A DNA stretch of 64,000 nt from Amoebophrya sp. A120. Lineage: Eukaryota; Sar; Dinophyceae; Syndiniales; Amoebophryaceae. The stretch covers positions 2,935,412 to 2,999,411 of the forward strand of contig CAJINV010000012.1 in the NCBI GenBank assembly GCA_905178155.1, read 5' to 3'. The notes below the pieces were generated by a model, which saw nothing but the letters and a program-made list of their open reading frames with translations, was not told the origin of the DNA and searched no databases. The translations under genes were made by a program, and so were the position numbers. Below are positions 1 through 13,200 of this stretch, in pieces. The first letter of the stretch is position 1; every line of letters starts with the position of its first letter.

Positions 1-156
1 CTGAAGCTGCGAAGCTGCAGCAACGGGGCCCCGCCGCGCCTCCTTTGGGCTCTGCGGCCGCCGGACTTTTCCATGGAGCTGCTGGCCTCTCGGTTGCCTT
101 AGCAGTTCTATGACAGAAAAACAGCCGCCGCAACAAAGAGAAACGCGGAACAGCTT

Positions 157-203
157 CCGGAATCTGTTCGCACATAGAGAGGGAGGCGGCGCGAACGCCC
201 TCC
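157..203. repeat. Direct repeat, copy 1
   Basis: 47 bp starting CCGGAATCTGTTCGCACATA, repeated at 615-661 with one visible mismatch. The flanks (GCAACAAAGAGAAACGCGG at 130 and GCAACAGACACAAGAAAACACGG at 578) are also related, so the repeat unit is longer and degenerate. Confidence 0.8.
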
Positions 204-614
204 AGCTCTAGGCAAAAGCGACGCCGAGGCCTCTCAGCAAGTCAGCGCCTTCGCTTCCAGGCTTGCTCGCTTTCGTTTCCCCGCCTTCCCAGGTTTTCAG
301 CCTTCCCGGCTTCTCCAGTTTGCTCAACCTTTCGAACCTCATTCGCCTTTTGAGCTTCTCAGCCCCCTCAGCCGCCCCAGTCTTTCTTACAGGCTTCCCT
401 AGCCCTCCCAGTTCTCGCAGTCTGTTCAGTTTTTCCCGCCTTTTTCGACTTTCCACTCTTTCCCGTCTCTATCTTCCTTGTCCCGAAGGTCTGGCCTCCC
501 CGCCTCGTTGTGTTCCGCCGTTTGCCTCGTCGCTTCTGCGTGGTTTTCAAACTGTTCGCAGATAGAGAAACAGGCCCCGCAACAGACACAAGAAAACACG
601 GGAGAAAATGGCCG

Positions 615-661
615 CCGGAATCTGTTCGCACATAGAGAAGGAGGCGGCGCGAACGCCCTCC
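615..661. repeat. Direct repeat, copy 2
   Basis: Second copy of the 157-203 repeat, 458 bp away. Confidence 0.8.
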
Positions 662-1142
662 CGATCTTTCTACGCAAAAGCTCCGGCCAAGCTTCCGAGA
701 AAGTCCCGCCGCGGAAAATATGAGGCGCGCCATGATCTTCAAACGCGCATAGTTCTCAAAATAAACGCACAAGCAAAGATCCACAAAACGGCCCACACCT
801 GCGGAAAAATAAGATCGGCAGCCAGCGACTTGCCAAGTTAAATGCCGCTCCATAGCCAGAATTATCCGCAAGAGCTCCGCAAATATATAATTTGGCCAAG
901 AGCAGAGCGGCCGCGTCTCGAATCTCATCGAAACAACCAGGACCCCAGTGGCTACCTGAAACTGACTAGCTGACACACCCGTACCCTTCCCCCCCGTCCT
1001 TTCCTTCTATCTAGTTCTGCTTCCCCCCTCCCAGTGCTCTCGATTTCGCTTCGGGATAGAGATTCCTTCCCCCTGGCTAGTAAGGAATGACTAGAAAATG
1101 AAGTATGGGCATGAAACTAGCCTCCTGAGCTGCATATTCGGC

Positions 1143-1235
1143 ATGACAGAGGTTGTCTGTCTTGGTTGTCCAGCAACACAAAAATGTGTAGAAGTAGCCT
1201 AGCTGTGACACAGACACTTTTTTCTCTCCTGCATA
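1143..1235. mobile_element. Half introner (right arm only), IE-C
   Basis: The right arm GACACTTTTTTCTCTCCTGCATA ends at 1235 next to AACAT, but no mirror left arm is visible to its left. Probably truncated where the GC-rich repeat region begins. Confidence 0.4.
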
Positions 1236-4200
1236 AACATCTGGAACGCGTCTACTTCCTTCCGGGTCGACAAAAAGTACTGCAACACCATAACTGCGGT
1301 CGGCGGCAACACCTTCCCAGGCGGCGCTTGCTCCTTGAAAAACTGCTCCAGCCCGTTCTCGAATTTTTGCCGGATCAAATGCTGGTACAAATCTTCCTGC
1401 ACCTTGTTACCCAGCAGCTGGTTTTCCAAATCGTTCGCGAAGAAGGACTATGCATTGCAAATATGTCTGAGTATGTGATGCTAAAATGTGCATGATGAAA
1501 ACACTTTCACATGCAGCAAACTATGACGGGTTTGCAGAAGGCTTTCTCATACGTCCTCCGCATGAAAAGCCGTGGCGCTTTTGTACGACAAGCGAGGCTG
1601 CGACTTTTGTTGGTCACGCAATACAGTTCTAACAGGAATGCAAGACCAGCATTACAAGTTCCAACGTTCCAGACCCAGGCTGCATATTTGCAATGCATAA
1701 CGACTTTAAACCGCTGTTTGGGACGTTTCCGTCCGCGTTGGCGGTGGCAATTTCGACCACACTGGACGCGAGTTTTTGCTTCTTCTCCGTGAATTCCTTC
1801 AGAATGGAGAACACCATGTACACCAACCCCACAAAGTGGGACTTGTAGCGCCGGAGCAGCTATGGAACGCAAATAGGTGTGGATCTGGAAACTTCTGATG
1901 CAAGGATGGGAAGAGTGAGCACACTGTGATGCACGGCAAAGCATGAGACACGTTTTTCGTTTTCCGTGGACTATCTGAGTTGCGTGCCCCGCATGAGAAA
2001 CTGCGTTTTTGCAAAACAGGCAACCGGAGCTCTACTTTGCGGCCACGCAATACAGAGCTCAGAACCATGCCAGACTAGCATGACAAATCTCGCAATCTGC
2101 CAGAGGACCCAGACCTATTTGCACTGGATAGCAGCACCTGTGCCTCCGGGAGTTCGGTGTCCGTCGTTTCTGGGTCGGAATCCGTTGCGGTGATCGCGTA
2201 TACATGGCAAAAGCATCGCACTGGTAGTCCGTACGAATTGCTATCGCATTTCTTGCATCACAAATTTGGTCAGCATGATAAATGGAATTTCTCATGCTGA
2301 TTTCGATATATTTCCCATAAAAGGGAACGATTTGTCTTGCATGACTGCAACTTGTACGAGTCTACGATACCGATTTGCACAGGATATCTCTCCAGACGGA
2401 GTCGTTCCTTCGTCGGCCAATTGCGTACACCTGTACGTGCTGTCGACCTCGGTGCCCGGGAGGAATATCATTTTCCCGGCTAATCGGTTGCACTGCGGAA
2501 GCAAGTCCACGAACTCCGTCCAATCGTGCAAAATTTCCAGGACCGACTCGTACAGTAGATCGAAGACGAATTGAAACGACTGCCCGCCCTCCCTCACTGC
2601 GATGGTCAAAACCGAGTGGACTTCCAACAACGAGGTCTTCAACTTTTCCGGAGTGAAATAGTCCAAGTTCCACCGGTAGTTTGGCTTCACAACCGGCTGT
2701 TTCACTAACGAGCTACTAGTACTGCTGCTGTTTCCTCCTGCTGCCCTGAGCAAAAATGACCGGTACAGACTCACGTCTAAGGAGTCTGGCACAATCCCGT
2801 TTTCCAGATAAAATTCCAACACCGGGTCCAAGGACTCGAACACCGGGCGCGGAACGCGGTTCTCCAAAAGCGCCAAGCGGCGGAATTTGAGTTTTAACTT
2901 GCTGAAATACACGAAATACCTGGTCGGGAAGAACAACAGCCTCCTACTGTTACACAGCGCTTCGATCTCCTTCAAATGTGCGCCCGCTTCGAGCAAAAAC
3001 TGCATCGACCTGTTCCTCTTGTGCTCCGCTTTGTGGCTGAACACCTTCCGCACGACCTTCTTCGGATCGGTTTCCATTTCCTCGATTCGCTCGAAATTCT
3101 CGTCCTTCCTCCCGCAAACGGTGAGCTTGTAGTCCGATAGTTGCAGCAGCGTTATCGCTTTCATTCTATCGCAAGAAAAATAAACTGTTTCACTGTAAAC
3201 TTGCAATGCAGAAACTGTATCTGAGAAATGTTTGTCTTGCTGCGCATGCAAGACACTAGATTTTTAGCTGTGTTTTCCGTTAGGAATCTCGCATGGCAAA
3301 TTTTCTCTGTGATGTAGAACACACTTGTGATGCAAAACTTGCGAAATCCTTACAGTGAAACACTTTTTTCGTACGATACATTCGCGTCGCCGTGCAGTAA
3401 ATGTTCGGGAGAGACTATCCAAGAAAAAAACTGTGTTAGTGTAACTTTCTTTGGCTGACAGCATCACAAATTTGCTCTACATGACATAGAAAACCTGTCA
3501 TGCGTGGCTTCCAAGGGAAAACACACAGGAAAAGAGGCCTTCATGGTTGTCTGGCATGACAGGTGTAACAGTTTTGCACTTTCTGCATTACAAAGTTACA
3601 CTTACACAGTTTTTTTGTTGCGATAGAGACCGGCCGTCGTTGTGGGATTTCTCCTTGTTTAGCATAAACGCATATCAAAGGCAAGTATGTCTGGGTCTGG
3701 AAGGTAGAACCTGTATTGCATGTTTCGCATTCCTAAAAAATCTGTATTGCATAAGCAGCAAATGAAGCGCCACAGTTTCGTCATGCAAAAGCGCAGTTTG
3801 TAATGCGTTCTGCGCGTGAGAAAGTGTTTGAAACATTTGTCATGCTGCACTGCACTTACCGGCACAGTCAATCATGACCATTCAGCATTACAAGTTTCCA
3901 GTCCGCGACATGTTTGCAATCCATAGCGCATGTTCGGAGACCGGGAGGAGATTCCGGAAAATCTTCTTTTTCTTCTTGAAAACCCCCGCCGGGGGGACTT
4001 GCGGGTCCGTGTCGGTGGAGACCTGCTCGGGCCCTCGTTCAACGAAGCAAGTTGGATCCTTCGCGGTGCCTTGGTAATGGGAGAGGAAATTCAAGTCACT
4101 ATCCGTCTGCGACCCGTCCTGGAGAAAAAGCACCGCGTTGATATCACTGGTGATCTCCTCCAGTAGTCGGCATATGGAACTGTCAGAATAGAAATCGACA

Positions 4201-7200
4201 AAATCGAAAAATTTGCGATGCAGAAAATCGACGGCAGTCGGAGCCTCAGCTTCCAAGTGGCGCATGACAAATTTCGGGAGCACCCAAATCCAGTCTGTCA
4301 TGCTATTTGGGCAAAGAGTACGGCTCTTGTCATGCTACTCTGGCAACGCATTGCATACCCCTAAACAGCGTTACAATCGGTCTCATTTGCCTGCTCCCCA
4401 ATACAGGCCTTCAGTGCCCTACACTTTCTGCATCACAAATTTTTCGACTTTGTCGATTTCGATCCTGACGCATCCATACGGCAAAGAAAGAGCGTCTGCT
4501 TCTCCGACCTGCTGTTCAGGGCGTTCGACGCCGAAGACCCCCCGATCTGCTCGTATTCTGTGTAAAAACGTCCCCACCCCAGAGTCAACATGGGGATCTC
4601 GCAACACAAATCCAGAAGCTTTGGGAGTCACGCATGACAAGTTCCTCTCTGCATTGTAGTACAGTCTAGCAAGTGCAGCCGCATCACAAAGCCATCTACT
4701 TATCGTGTTGACAGCATCAGAAATTCCAAAACACGATTGAAAATGCCTATCATGGGAATGCGCATTGCAAATCTTCCTACAATTGCAAATCTGCATGACA
4801 ACTCTGGGGTGGGGATGTTTTTGCAGAGGATAGCTCGTTTTTGCTCGTCTGTGACGGCGCAGATGAGGAAGAAGACGCTCCCCCAGAACTAGCCCCGGCT
4901 CCTTTCGCCCCCGCATGACCTCCTGCCTTATCCTCCTTCTTGCTGTTCCCAGCCCCGGTTGATGTTGTACCACCACCTCCGTCCACCAAATCCAGTAACT
5001 CCGCGGCCACGGGGCTGACCAACTTCATCGCGTTCGCCTTCGCGATGGCCTCGAAGTCCTCTTCATCCTCATTCACCGGCGGTTTGGGCCTGAACTTCGG
5101 CGCAAAGAGATACTTCGCGCAGTTGAACGTCGGGTTTTGCAGCAAGCAACAGTACAGCAACTGCTTCGCCTGGATCACCGTTACCGAGGGCTCGGATTGC
5201 AGTAAGTTACAATAAGCCAAATCTAACAGTTCCAAAATGTATGGATTGTAAAAATGTCTGGGTCTGGAAGATTCTGACACTTGTCACGCACGTTTTGCAT
5301 GAGCCCTGATGTCTGTGATGCATGCCCTAGCATCACAGATTTTTTGAGAGCTTCTTGATGCCTATTCCGCATGACAAATGCCCTCTCCGTGTAGCAAAAA
5401 TTACATTCCTTTGTTTTGGTACTCATGCAATACAGATTTTTCTGGAATCCAAATGCAGCATCACAAGTTGCATTCTTCCAGACCCAGACATTTTTACATT
5501 TGATAAAATGGACGGAATGGCCCCCTCGTTCCCCTCCTGCGAAACTTCCAGTAGTCGTCCCTGCTGGAAGTAGGATTTCGCGCGGACGAAGAGGAGTTCA
5601 ATTTTCGTAAACACGTCGTGCGACTTCGTGTCGCACTCGATAATTCCCTGCTTTACCTGGTCCTGCGTTGCGACGAATCGGCCCTGCTTCTCCAGTAGTT
5701 TGCACAACTGCAAGCGCAAAACCGAAAAATACTTCACGTCCGCGACACCCAGCCGCATGTGCTGCTTTTTCGCGTCTACACTGCTCGCAACCACGGAATT
5801 TTTCGCCGCTTCCGAAAAAAGCAACTGCGCGTACAAAATTTCCGCCACCGCGGCCCGCAGTTGCCCCTTCTGCTCGTAGAATTTGCTGAAGCTCAAGCGG
5901 ATTTCCAGTAAGAACTCCTGCTGGTCGACGGAAATTGCTTGTGACATTTTTTTCAACGCCTTCAATAATTTCTGTCGTTCCTCCTCGTTTTTGCTCGACC
6001 CGATGGAGATCAGCTGGTTCAGAGCGTCGAAAGTGGTGTGTTGCTGCAGAAAAGCAATCGGGTCGAAATCCAGTGTATCAAATGTAAAAATGTCCGGGTC
6101 TGGAAACTTGTGATGCTGGTTGGCGTATCATGAGGCGGCCACAAGTGCTGGCTCAGCATGACAAGTTTCTGAGCTCCTAGGTGTTGCCTATTCTGCATGA
6201 CAAACTGCGCTTCTGCATCACAGAAAAACGCAGCTCTTGGGTAACGTGCATGACAGATTTAAGAGTCATGCCAGACAAGCATGACAAACGTGAATTCTTC
6301 CAGACCCAGACATTTTTACATTTGATACAGTGGGGGGTCGTCTTCTTGGGACGAACTTGTTTTCATCGTGGTCGTTCCGCTGAAAGCCAAGACGACCGCG
6401 TCCTTCCAGACCTGCGCTAACAGCTGCTCGCTATCAAATGTAAAAATGTCTGGGTCTGGAAGAACACTTGTCATGCACGTTTTGCATGAGCCATGATGTC
6501 TGTGATGCATACCCTAGCAATACAGATTTTTTGAGAGCTTCTTGATGCCTATTCCGCATGACAAATGCCTTCTCAGCGTAGCAAAAATTGCATTCCCTTT
6601 GGGACTCACGCAATACAGATTTTTTTGGAATCCAAATGCAGCATCACAAGTTGCATTCTTCCAGACCCAGACATTTTTACGTTTGATACTCGCACTGGGT
6701 CAGCAACTTCGGGTAGTTCGCGACGAAATTTGGGAGAATCTTGTCGTTAAAGTCGGCGATTTATCAAATGCAAAAATGTCTGGGTCGGGAAGATTGCCAG
6801 GTTTGTCATGCAGGTTTTCTATGACTCATGAGGTCTGGAATGCAGCGCCTAGCATGACAAACTCTGTGAGATCTCTAGCATGCCGATCCTGCATGAGAAA
6901 TTCCCTCTCAACTTGGTAAAAAACGGCGGCTGTTGGTAATCACGCAACACAGATTTCTTGCATGATTCAGATTTAGCATGACAAGTTGCAACCTTCCAGA
7001 CCCAGACATTTTTGCATTTGATACGATTCCCTGCTTCACGAAGTCAACGGACTCCTCCTCAACGAATTTGTCCAAGTGCGGAATGCTCGTCACGTTCGCG
7101 CTCGAAGGAGCGGGAAAGCAGGGTTTGTAACTCAGTAATTTCAGAAGAAACTCGACCTTCAGGAACTGAAACATCAGGTAGTTTTTGTCGCTCCCGAACT

Positions 7201-10200
7201 TCTGTTTCGTGTTGAAAATTTTCGTCTGGTCCGGCGCCGGGTTCGTCCCGCACATCAAGCCGCAGTCCAGGCCCCATTTGGTCACCAAAGCGTCAATGGC
7301 CTGTAAATTTTCGTCGCTGTACGGGGCCTCGTGGCTGTTGTAGTACTTCACGAAGTTTGCGCCTGCGGCGTCGAACTTCTGCAGGTTGTCCCGGGCCATC
7401 GCGGTGGAACAGCGTTCCAACGCTTTGTTTACCCCAAAGGTCCGGTCAATCGTTTCCTTCGTGACCCCGATCGGCTGCAACGCCAGGTCCTGTTCCTTCG
7501 CGATTTGCAGCAACTCGTAGTAGCAGTCGGAAATTTTGTCGGTTAGCAGCAGGGTTCTGGCTTGCAGTAACTTACTGGTAACAGAAAACTCCAGCGACCG
7601 TAACACGTCGTTCGCGACGTACTTGTGCAACTGAGTGAAGAGCAACGCTTTCGCGGTGTGGTACTGCGTCAAATGCAGCGTTTGAATGTTGAACTCCAGC
7701 TGCTTCAGAAAGGTCAGTCCATCGGTTTATCAAATGCAAAAATGTCTGGGTCTGAAAAAGTGTAAGCTTGTCATGCAGATTTTCCATGACCCATCAGGTC
7801 TGGAATGCGGAACTTAGCATGACAGACTCTGCGAGGTCTCTGCCATGCCTATCCTGCATGAGAAACTCCCTTCCATCTTGGTCAAAAGTGGACAGCTTTT
7901 GGCACTCATACAACACAGATTTTTGCATGCTTCAGATTTACCATGACAAGTTGCCACCTTCCAGACCCAGACCACATTTTTGCATTTGATACGGTTCCGG
8001 TGTGCACCACGTTGGGCTGCAGTTGCACGTTGCTCGGCCGGAAGTCGAGGAACACTTCCCGCATGCGGTAGTAAAAACTGCAGGCGATTTTCTTCAGATC
8101 CGGAGTGCTGGTTTGCTTCTCCAGCGGGTGCGGTAACGCTTTCAGGAGCTGGTCTAAGATCCCATAAGTGAACAGTGCCCCCCGTAAGTGCGTCCGGGCA
8201 TTGCTGCTGTTCGCGAACCGGCAATATTTGTAGATCAGGACGGTCGAAAGCAGCAACGTATCCACCTTCTCCTTGTTCTCGGGCGGGACGAGCGGCGTGG
8301 TATCAACTGTAAAAATGTCTGGGTCTGGAAGAATGCATGTTTGTCATGCTTGTTTGGCATAACTCTGAAATCTGTCATGCACGTTACCCAAGAGCTCCAC
8401 TTTTCTGTGATGCAGAAACGCAGTTTGTCACGCAGAATAGGCAACACCTAGAAGCTCAGAAACTTGTCATGCTGAGCCAGCATTTGTGGCTTCATCATGA
8501 GACGCCACCCAGCATCACAAGTTTCCAGACCCAGACATTTTTACAATCCATACGTGGGGTGCATGGGCAAAATCTCCTCCAGATGGCTCGTCTCGTTGTG
8601 CAGAAACCGGTGCTGTTTCGGGAGTATCAAATGCAAAAGTGTCTGGGTCTGGGAGATTCCGAGATTTGTCATGCAGTTTTTTCAAGCTCCCCCACGTCTG
8701 GAATGCAGGGCCTAGCATCACAGGTTCTGCAGCTCCTTGGTGATGCGTATTCTGCATGAGAAGTGCCCTCTCAGCATGACCAGAAGTGGGCACCTTTTGC
8801 ACGTTCTGCATCACAGATCTTTGAGGGATCCGAAACACGCATCACAAGTTCGGATCCTTCCAGACCCAGTCATATTTGCATTTGATAGGGGGTTCTTTCG
8901 GCTTATTTTGGGTTGCTTGCATCGATCCCTCGGATTCCGAAGCGGTGGTGGGCATCCTGAGTACAAACGTCCCCAACCCAGAGTTGTCATGCAAATGCGC
9001 AATGACAAGAACATTTGTAATGCGCAGCTCCATGAGAGGAATTTCTAGTCGTGTTATGGAATTTGTAATGCTGCAAACAGGATTTGAAAATGGCTCTCTC
9101 ATGCGGCTTCCCTTGCCAACCAGCACTACACTGCAGAGGAAATAACTTGTCATGCACAGCTCCCAAAACTCGGAGATTTGTGTTGCTACATCCCCAATTT
9201 GCGTATGGGGTGGGGACGTTTTCCTCAGGATAGTGGGCGGAGTTTCCGGTTCTGGCGGGACGTATTCGTCGGCGAAAACGCCAAAGGGGTTTTTCTCAAA
9301 CGCTGCTTTCTTGTCCAACACCGACAAATCCCCCGGTCTGGAAAGAAAAAAACTCGTCACAGGCACTAAGTTGCAGATTTTGCATGAGAAATTTATTGGT
9401 GTCACACCTCTCCCTTGTATTGCAGAAACACAAGGGGGGAAATCCCGCATGAAGTTTTTCTGTCATGCATTTTTACGCGTGACAGACATTTTTGTATTGC
9501 AAAAAAGCCCATGATGAGTGATCGTGACGAACTTATTTTGTTGGATACCCGGTACTATCCTGTGCAAAAGTATCATACTCGTATAAATGCATTACAAATT
9601 TCCTCAGCAAGAGAAATAAAATTTGTATATGCGGATTTACGTTAAGAAAAGAATTTGTAATGCATGACTGCAGTACGAGTACGATACTTTTGCAGTTCAT
9701 AGGCACCGACCGGACCAGCGCGTTCCAGTACTTGACCGAATCTGGTATCAAATGCAAACATGTCTGGGTGACTGCAATAGTTTGTCATGCTAGTCCGGCA
9801 TCACACTGAGCTCTGTATTGCGTGGCCAGCAAGAGCTCGTCTTGTCCACAGTTATGCAAAAACTACGCTGTTTCTCATGCAGAATACGCAACACAAAGCC
9901 ACGGAAAATAAATCTGTCATGCTTGGCGGTGCATTACAGTCGACGTGTGCTTTCCATTCACTGACATGCATCATAACTTTCCAGAGGCCCCACACATATT
10001 TGCCATCCATATCCGGGTAGAAAAAGGTAAAATCCACCCCCTCCGACCAAATCGTGCTGGCGGCGCGCCGATCCGCCTCCAGCCACTTCAAGTTCCCGAG
10101 TTCGTGGCTCGCTTGCACGGAGTGGAGCGTTTTGCGCTCCTGTTTCAGCGCGGTCAAGTTCAAATCGTAGGCCTTCATCAACAGTCTCGCCTGATCCTCC

Positions 10201-13200
10201 AAGTTCCGCTTCATGATGGCATCCTGCGCCTCGTCGAGAATTTTCACTTGGTTTAAGTACTTGTGTTTCGAGTGGATAAAATTGTTCAACTCGATTCGAT
10301 TTTTCTTCAAAACCGCCAACGTCTCCGGAATCCCGTGCTTGACACACCTGTCGCAGCACTCGTAGAACTCCAGCATCTGCTTGTAGCTGCTGTGCAGCTT
10401 CTTCTGCCGGGTTTGGAGGTTTTCGTAGTAGTACACCCGGTTGTTGTAGAGCTTCTCCGGTTCGGACAGTTGTCCGAGTAGGGCTAGCTGCCGCAAGACC
10501 TTCCGTGGGACTTGCGACTGCTCATAGTCGAATTTCTCCTTTGCCTATCCCACGAAAAAAGTGTTACAATTACACATTGTGTTGCAAGATCGGCAACAGA
10601 AACAACCTTTCTCATGCAGAAAATGCTTGGCAGCCTCGTTTCCTTCCTGTTTTCGTTCCCTTATGATCTTCGCATTACAAGTTTTCTTTGCCACACAGAG
10701 AAAATTTGTGATGCAGAAACTCCAACAAATGTGTAACTGTAAGACTTTTTTCTCGTGATATTGCCGTTTTAATGTAATTCCCCGTTTTCTTCAAAATCTT
10801 ACTCGACATATTAAGAGGAAAAATCCCCCCTCCCCATATTGAAAAGGTATGACTCCGGAAATTTGTGTTGCTGATTTGCGACCTCAAATCACGTCTGTCT
10901 TGCAAGGAGGCAACTCCACAAGCTCCGCAGCATTGTGCAGGCGGTTTGTGATGCTGATGAGCCTACAGCACGGACGTTTCTCATGCTAGACGCCTAGGCC
11001 AGAGCCTCTCTACTTAGGCTTAGTATGGGGCTGCATTCCTCTCCAGCAAGACAAATCTGATTTGTGTACGGAAATCCAGCATCAGAAACTTCGTTTCGAT
11101 ATGGGGAGGGGGGATTTTTCCTTTTGATACGACAGTGCGCAGATTTCCTTCTGCGCCCCAACCAAGAACGGACAGAAGGTTTCGGCAAAGATGCCGTTCG
11201 AAACTTGGTTGAATTTGTCCGCTAACTCCACAACCACGCCCCACCGCCGCATGTGGTAGAAGACGAGGGTTGCGAACCCGACGAATTTCGCCAGTCCCTG
11301 CATGTCCAGCTCGGTAGAGTCGAACCAATTCTCGTGGTTCATCGCTTTTGTATGGACCGTTGTCGCGACGATATCGGAGAACTCCACAAACCGCTCCCCG
11401 TATTTCGTTTCCCGAACTTTTTTGTGAAGCTGCTCCCCACTCGCGAGGATGTCTTTTTCGTTCGCAGAAGTCAAATCCGAATTACTCACCGCGTTGGGCG
11501 CGCCCCGCATCGTTTGCTGGGAGGCGAGCGCGGCACGCGCCGGGCTGGCCGCACCGCCGGCCATTTTGCCGCCTTTTCGTTCTTTCTTCCCGGGAACTCT
11601 CCTACTGGCGATACTCGCCTCCGTTTCTTGCTTCATAACCGTCAGCGCTTTCACCAAGTTCTGCGCGATGATTCCCAAGTTTAACCACAGCGTCTCGGTC
11701 GAGGAGTTATCGTTGTCTAAATCTTGCCCCTCTGCAATCGCCTGCTCCTCCTCCTCCACCGACATTGGTTTCGGGTTCAGCGTTTTCGGATCAACGACAC
11801 CCAACGGCTCGCAACTTACTTCCTTCTGCGTCTGCGCTACCACCAAGTCCGCGTATTTCAGCGCGACCCGATCCGGACAGCAGTTCCGGACTTTCTCCTG
11901 CTTCTCCGTCTCGGTTAAATGCAGCTTGGTCAGCATGAACTCGTTATACAAATCCGGTTCCATGTCGGGAATTCCGACGTAGTTATCCGGATCCAAATCC
12001 TCGTAGCTCCCGACCACCCCGACCGCGGGAATGCACTCTTCGGGCGACGGATTCGCGACGGTGAGCGCGTTCAAAACCAGAAAACACCCCTGCTGCAACA
12101 AGTAGTTTGCCTTCGCGTTTGCTGCGCACAAGCTGGACCGCGCGTATCAAATGCAAAAATCTCTGGGTCTGGAAACTTGTAATGCTGTGTTGGGAATAGT
12201 GAATGCTCTGTAATGCACAGCCAAGCATGAGAAATATCTGCGCTTCTTTGTGTTGCGTTTCTCGCATGAGATACTGCGTTTTTGCATGACAGGCAAACGG
12301 GTCTTCGTGGACACGCATCACAAACTTTTTTGTCATGCCAGACAAGCATGACAAGTCTCGCAATCATCCAGACCCAGACATTTTTACATTTGATAGCGCG
12401 CACCTCGCTGCGACGTCCTTCAACAGAGAAAGCGACAACTGCTTCGTTAGCCTATCACCAGAAAAAACTGTTTCACTGTAAACTTGTAATGCAGAAAATG
12501 TATTTCACAGGTGTTTGTCTTGCGACACATGCAAGACAGTGGATTTCTAGATGTGTTTTCCCTTAGGAACCTTGCATGACAAATTTTCTCCGTCATGTAG
12601 AACAAACTTGTGATGCAAAAGTTGCAAAATCCTTACAGTGAAACACTTTTTTCGTACGATAGAGCCGATCGTCCTTGTAATAGGCCTGGGGGAGGGTCAA
12701 ATCCTGCTCGTTCTCTTCGGCTTGGTCTATCGGATCTTTTTCGTAATACTCCCGCGCGATTTCTTTCCTCTTTTCCAGAATCGCGACGTCCTCCGCTCCC
12801 GCAGACGCCAGATGCTCGGACTTCAGGTTTTCCGGGATGGCCAGCTGCGATATGTCCAGGTAGGGAAAATTCTGCACCTGGTGGTCGTGGAACTGGAGGA
12901 CTTCCAACTTCCGAATCGAAATATCAATTGCAAATATGTCTGGGTCTGGGAACTTGTGATGCAAGAAAGGGAATAGTGAACTCACTGTGATGCGCTGCCA
13001 AGCATGACAAGTTTTTTTCATGGTTCTGACTGTTGAGTATTCCGCATGACAAACTGCGTTTTTGCATGGCAGGGAGGAGGAGCTCTTCGCGGCCATGGTG
13101 CAACACAGACTTCAGAGTCATGCCAGACATGGCAAATATCGCAATCTCCCAGACCCAGACATTTTTGCAATCCATACGAAACTGTCGTTGACAACAGTTC

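Larger units (their letters stand above)
1..1142. other. GC-rich, repeat-bearing stretch without a recognised gene
   Basis: Pyrimidine-rich tract at 260-480 and a poly-C run near 990 (CCCTTCCCCCCCGTCC). Open frames here are low-complexity on both strands. It could hold the 3' end of the CFAP54-like gene, but no homologous exon is visible. Confidence 0.5.

Noticed and set aside
263-565. Open frames on both strands in the leftmost GC-rich region as genes
   Set aside because: Low-complexity Ser/Pro/Leu or Arg/Lys strings following the pyrimidine tract; no start context or family resemblance.
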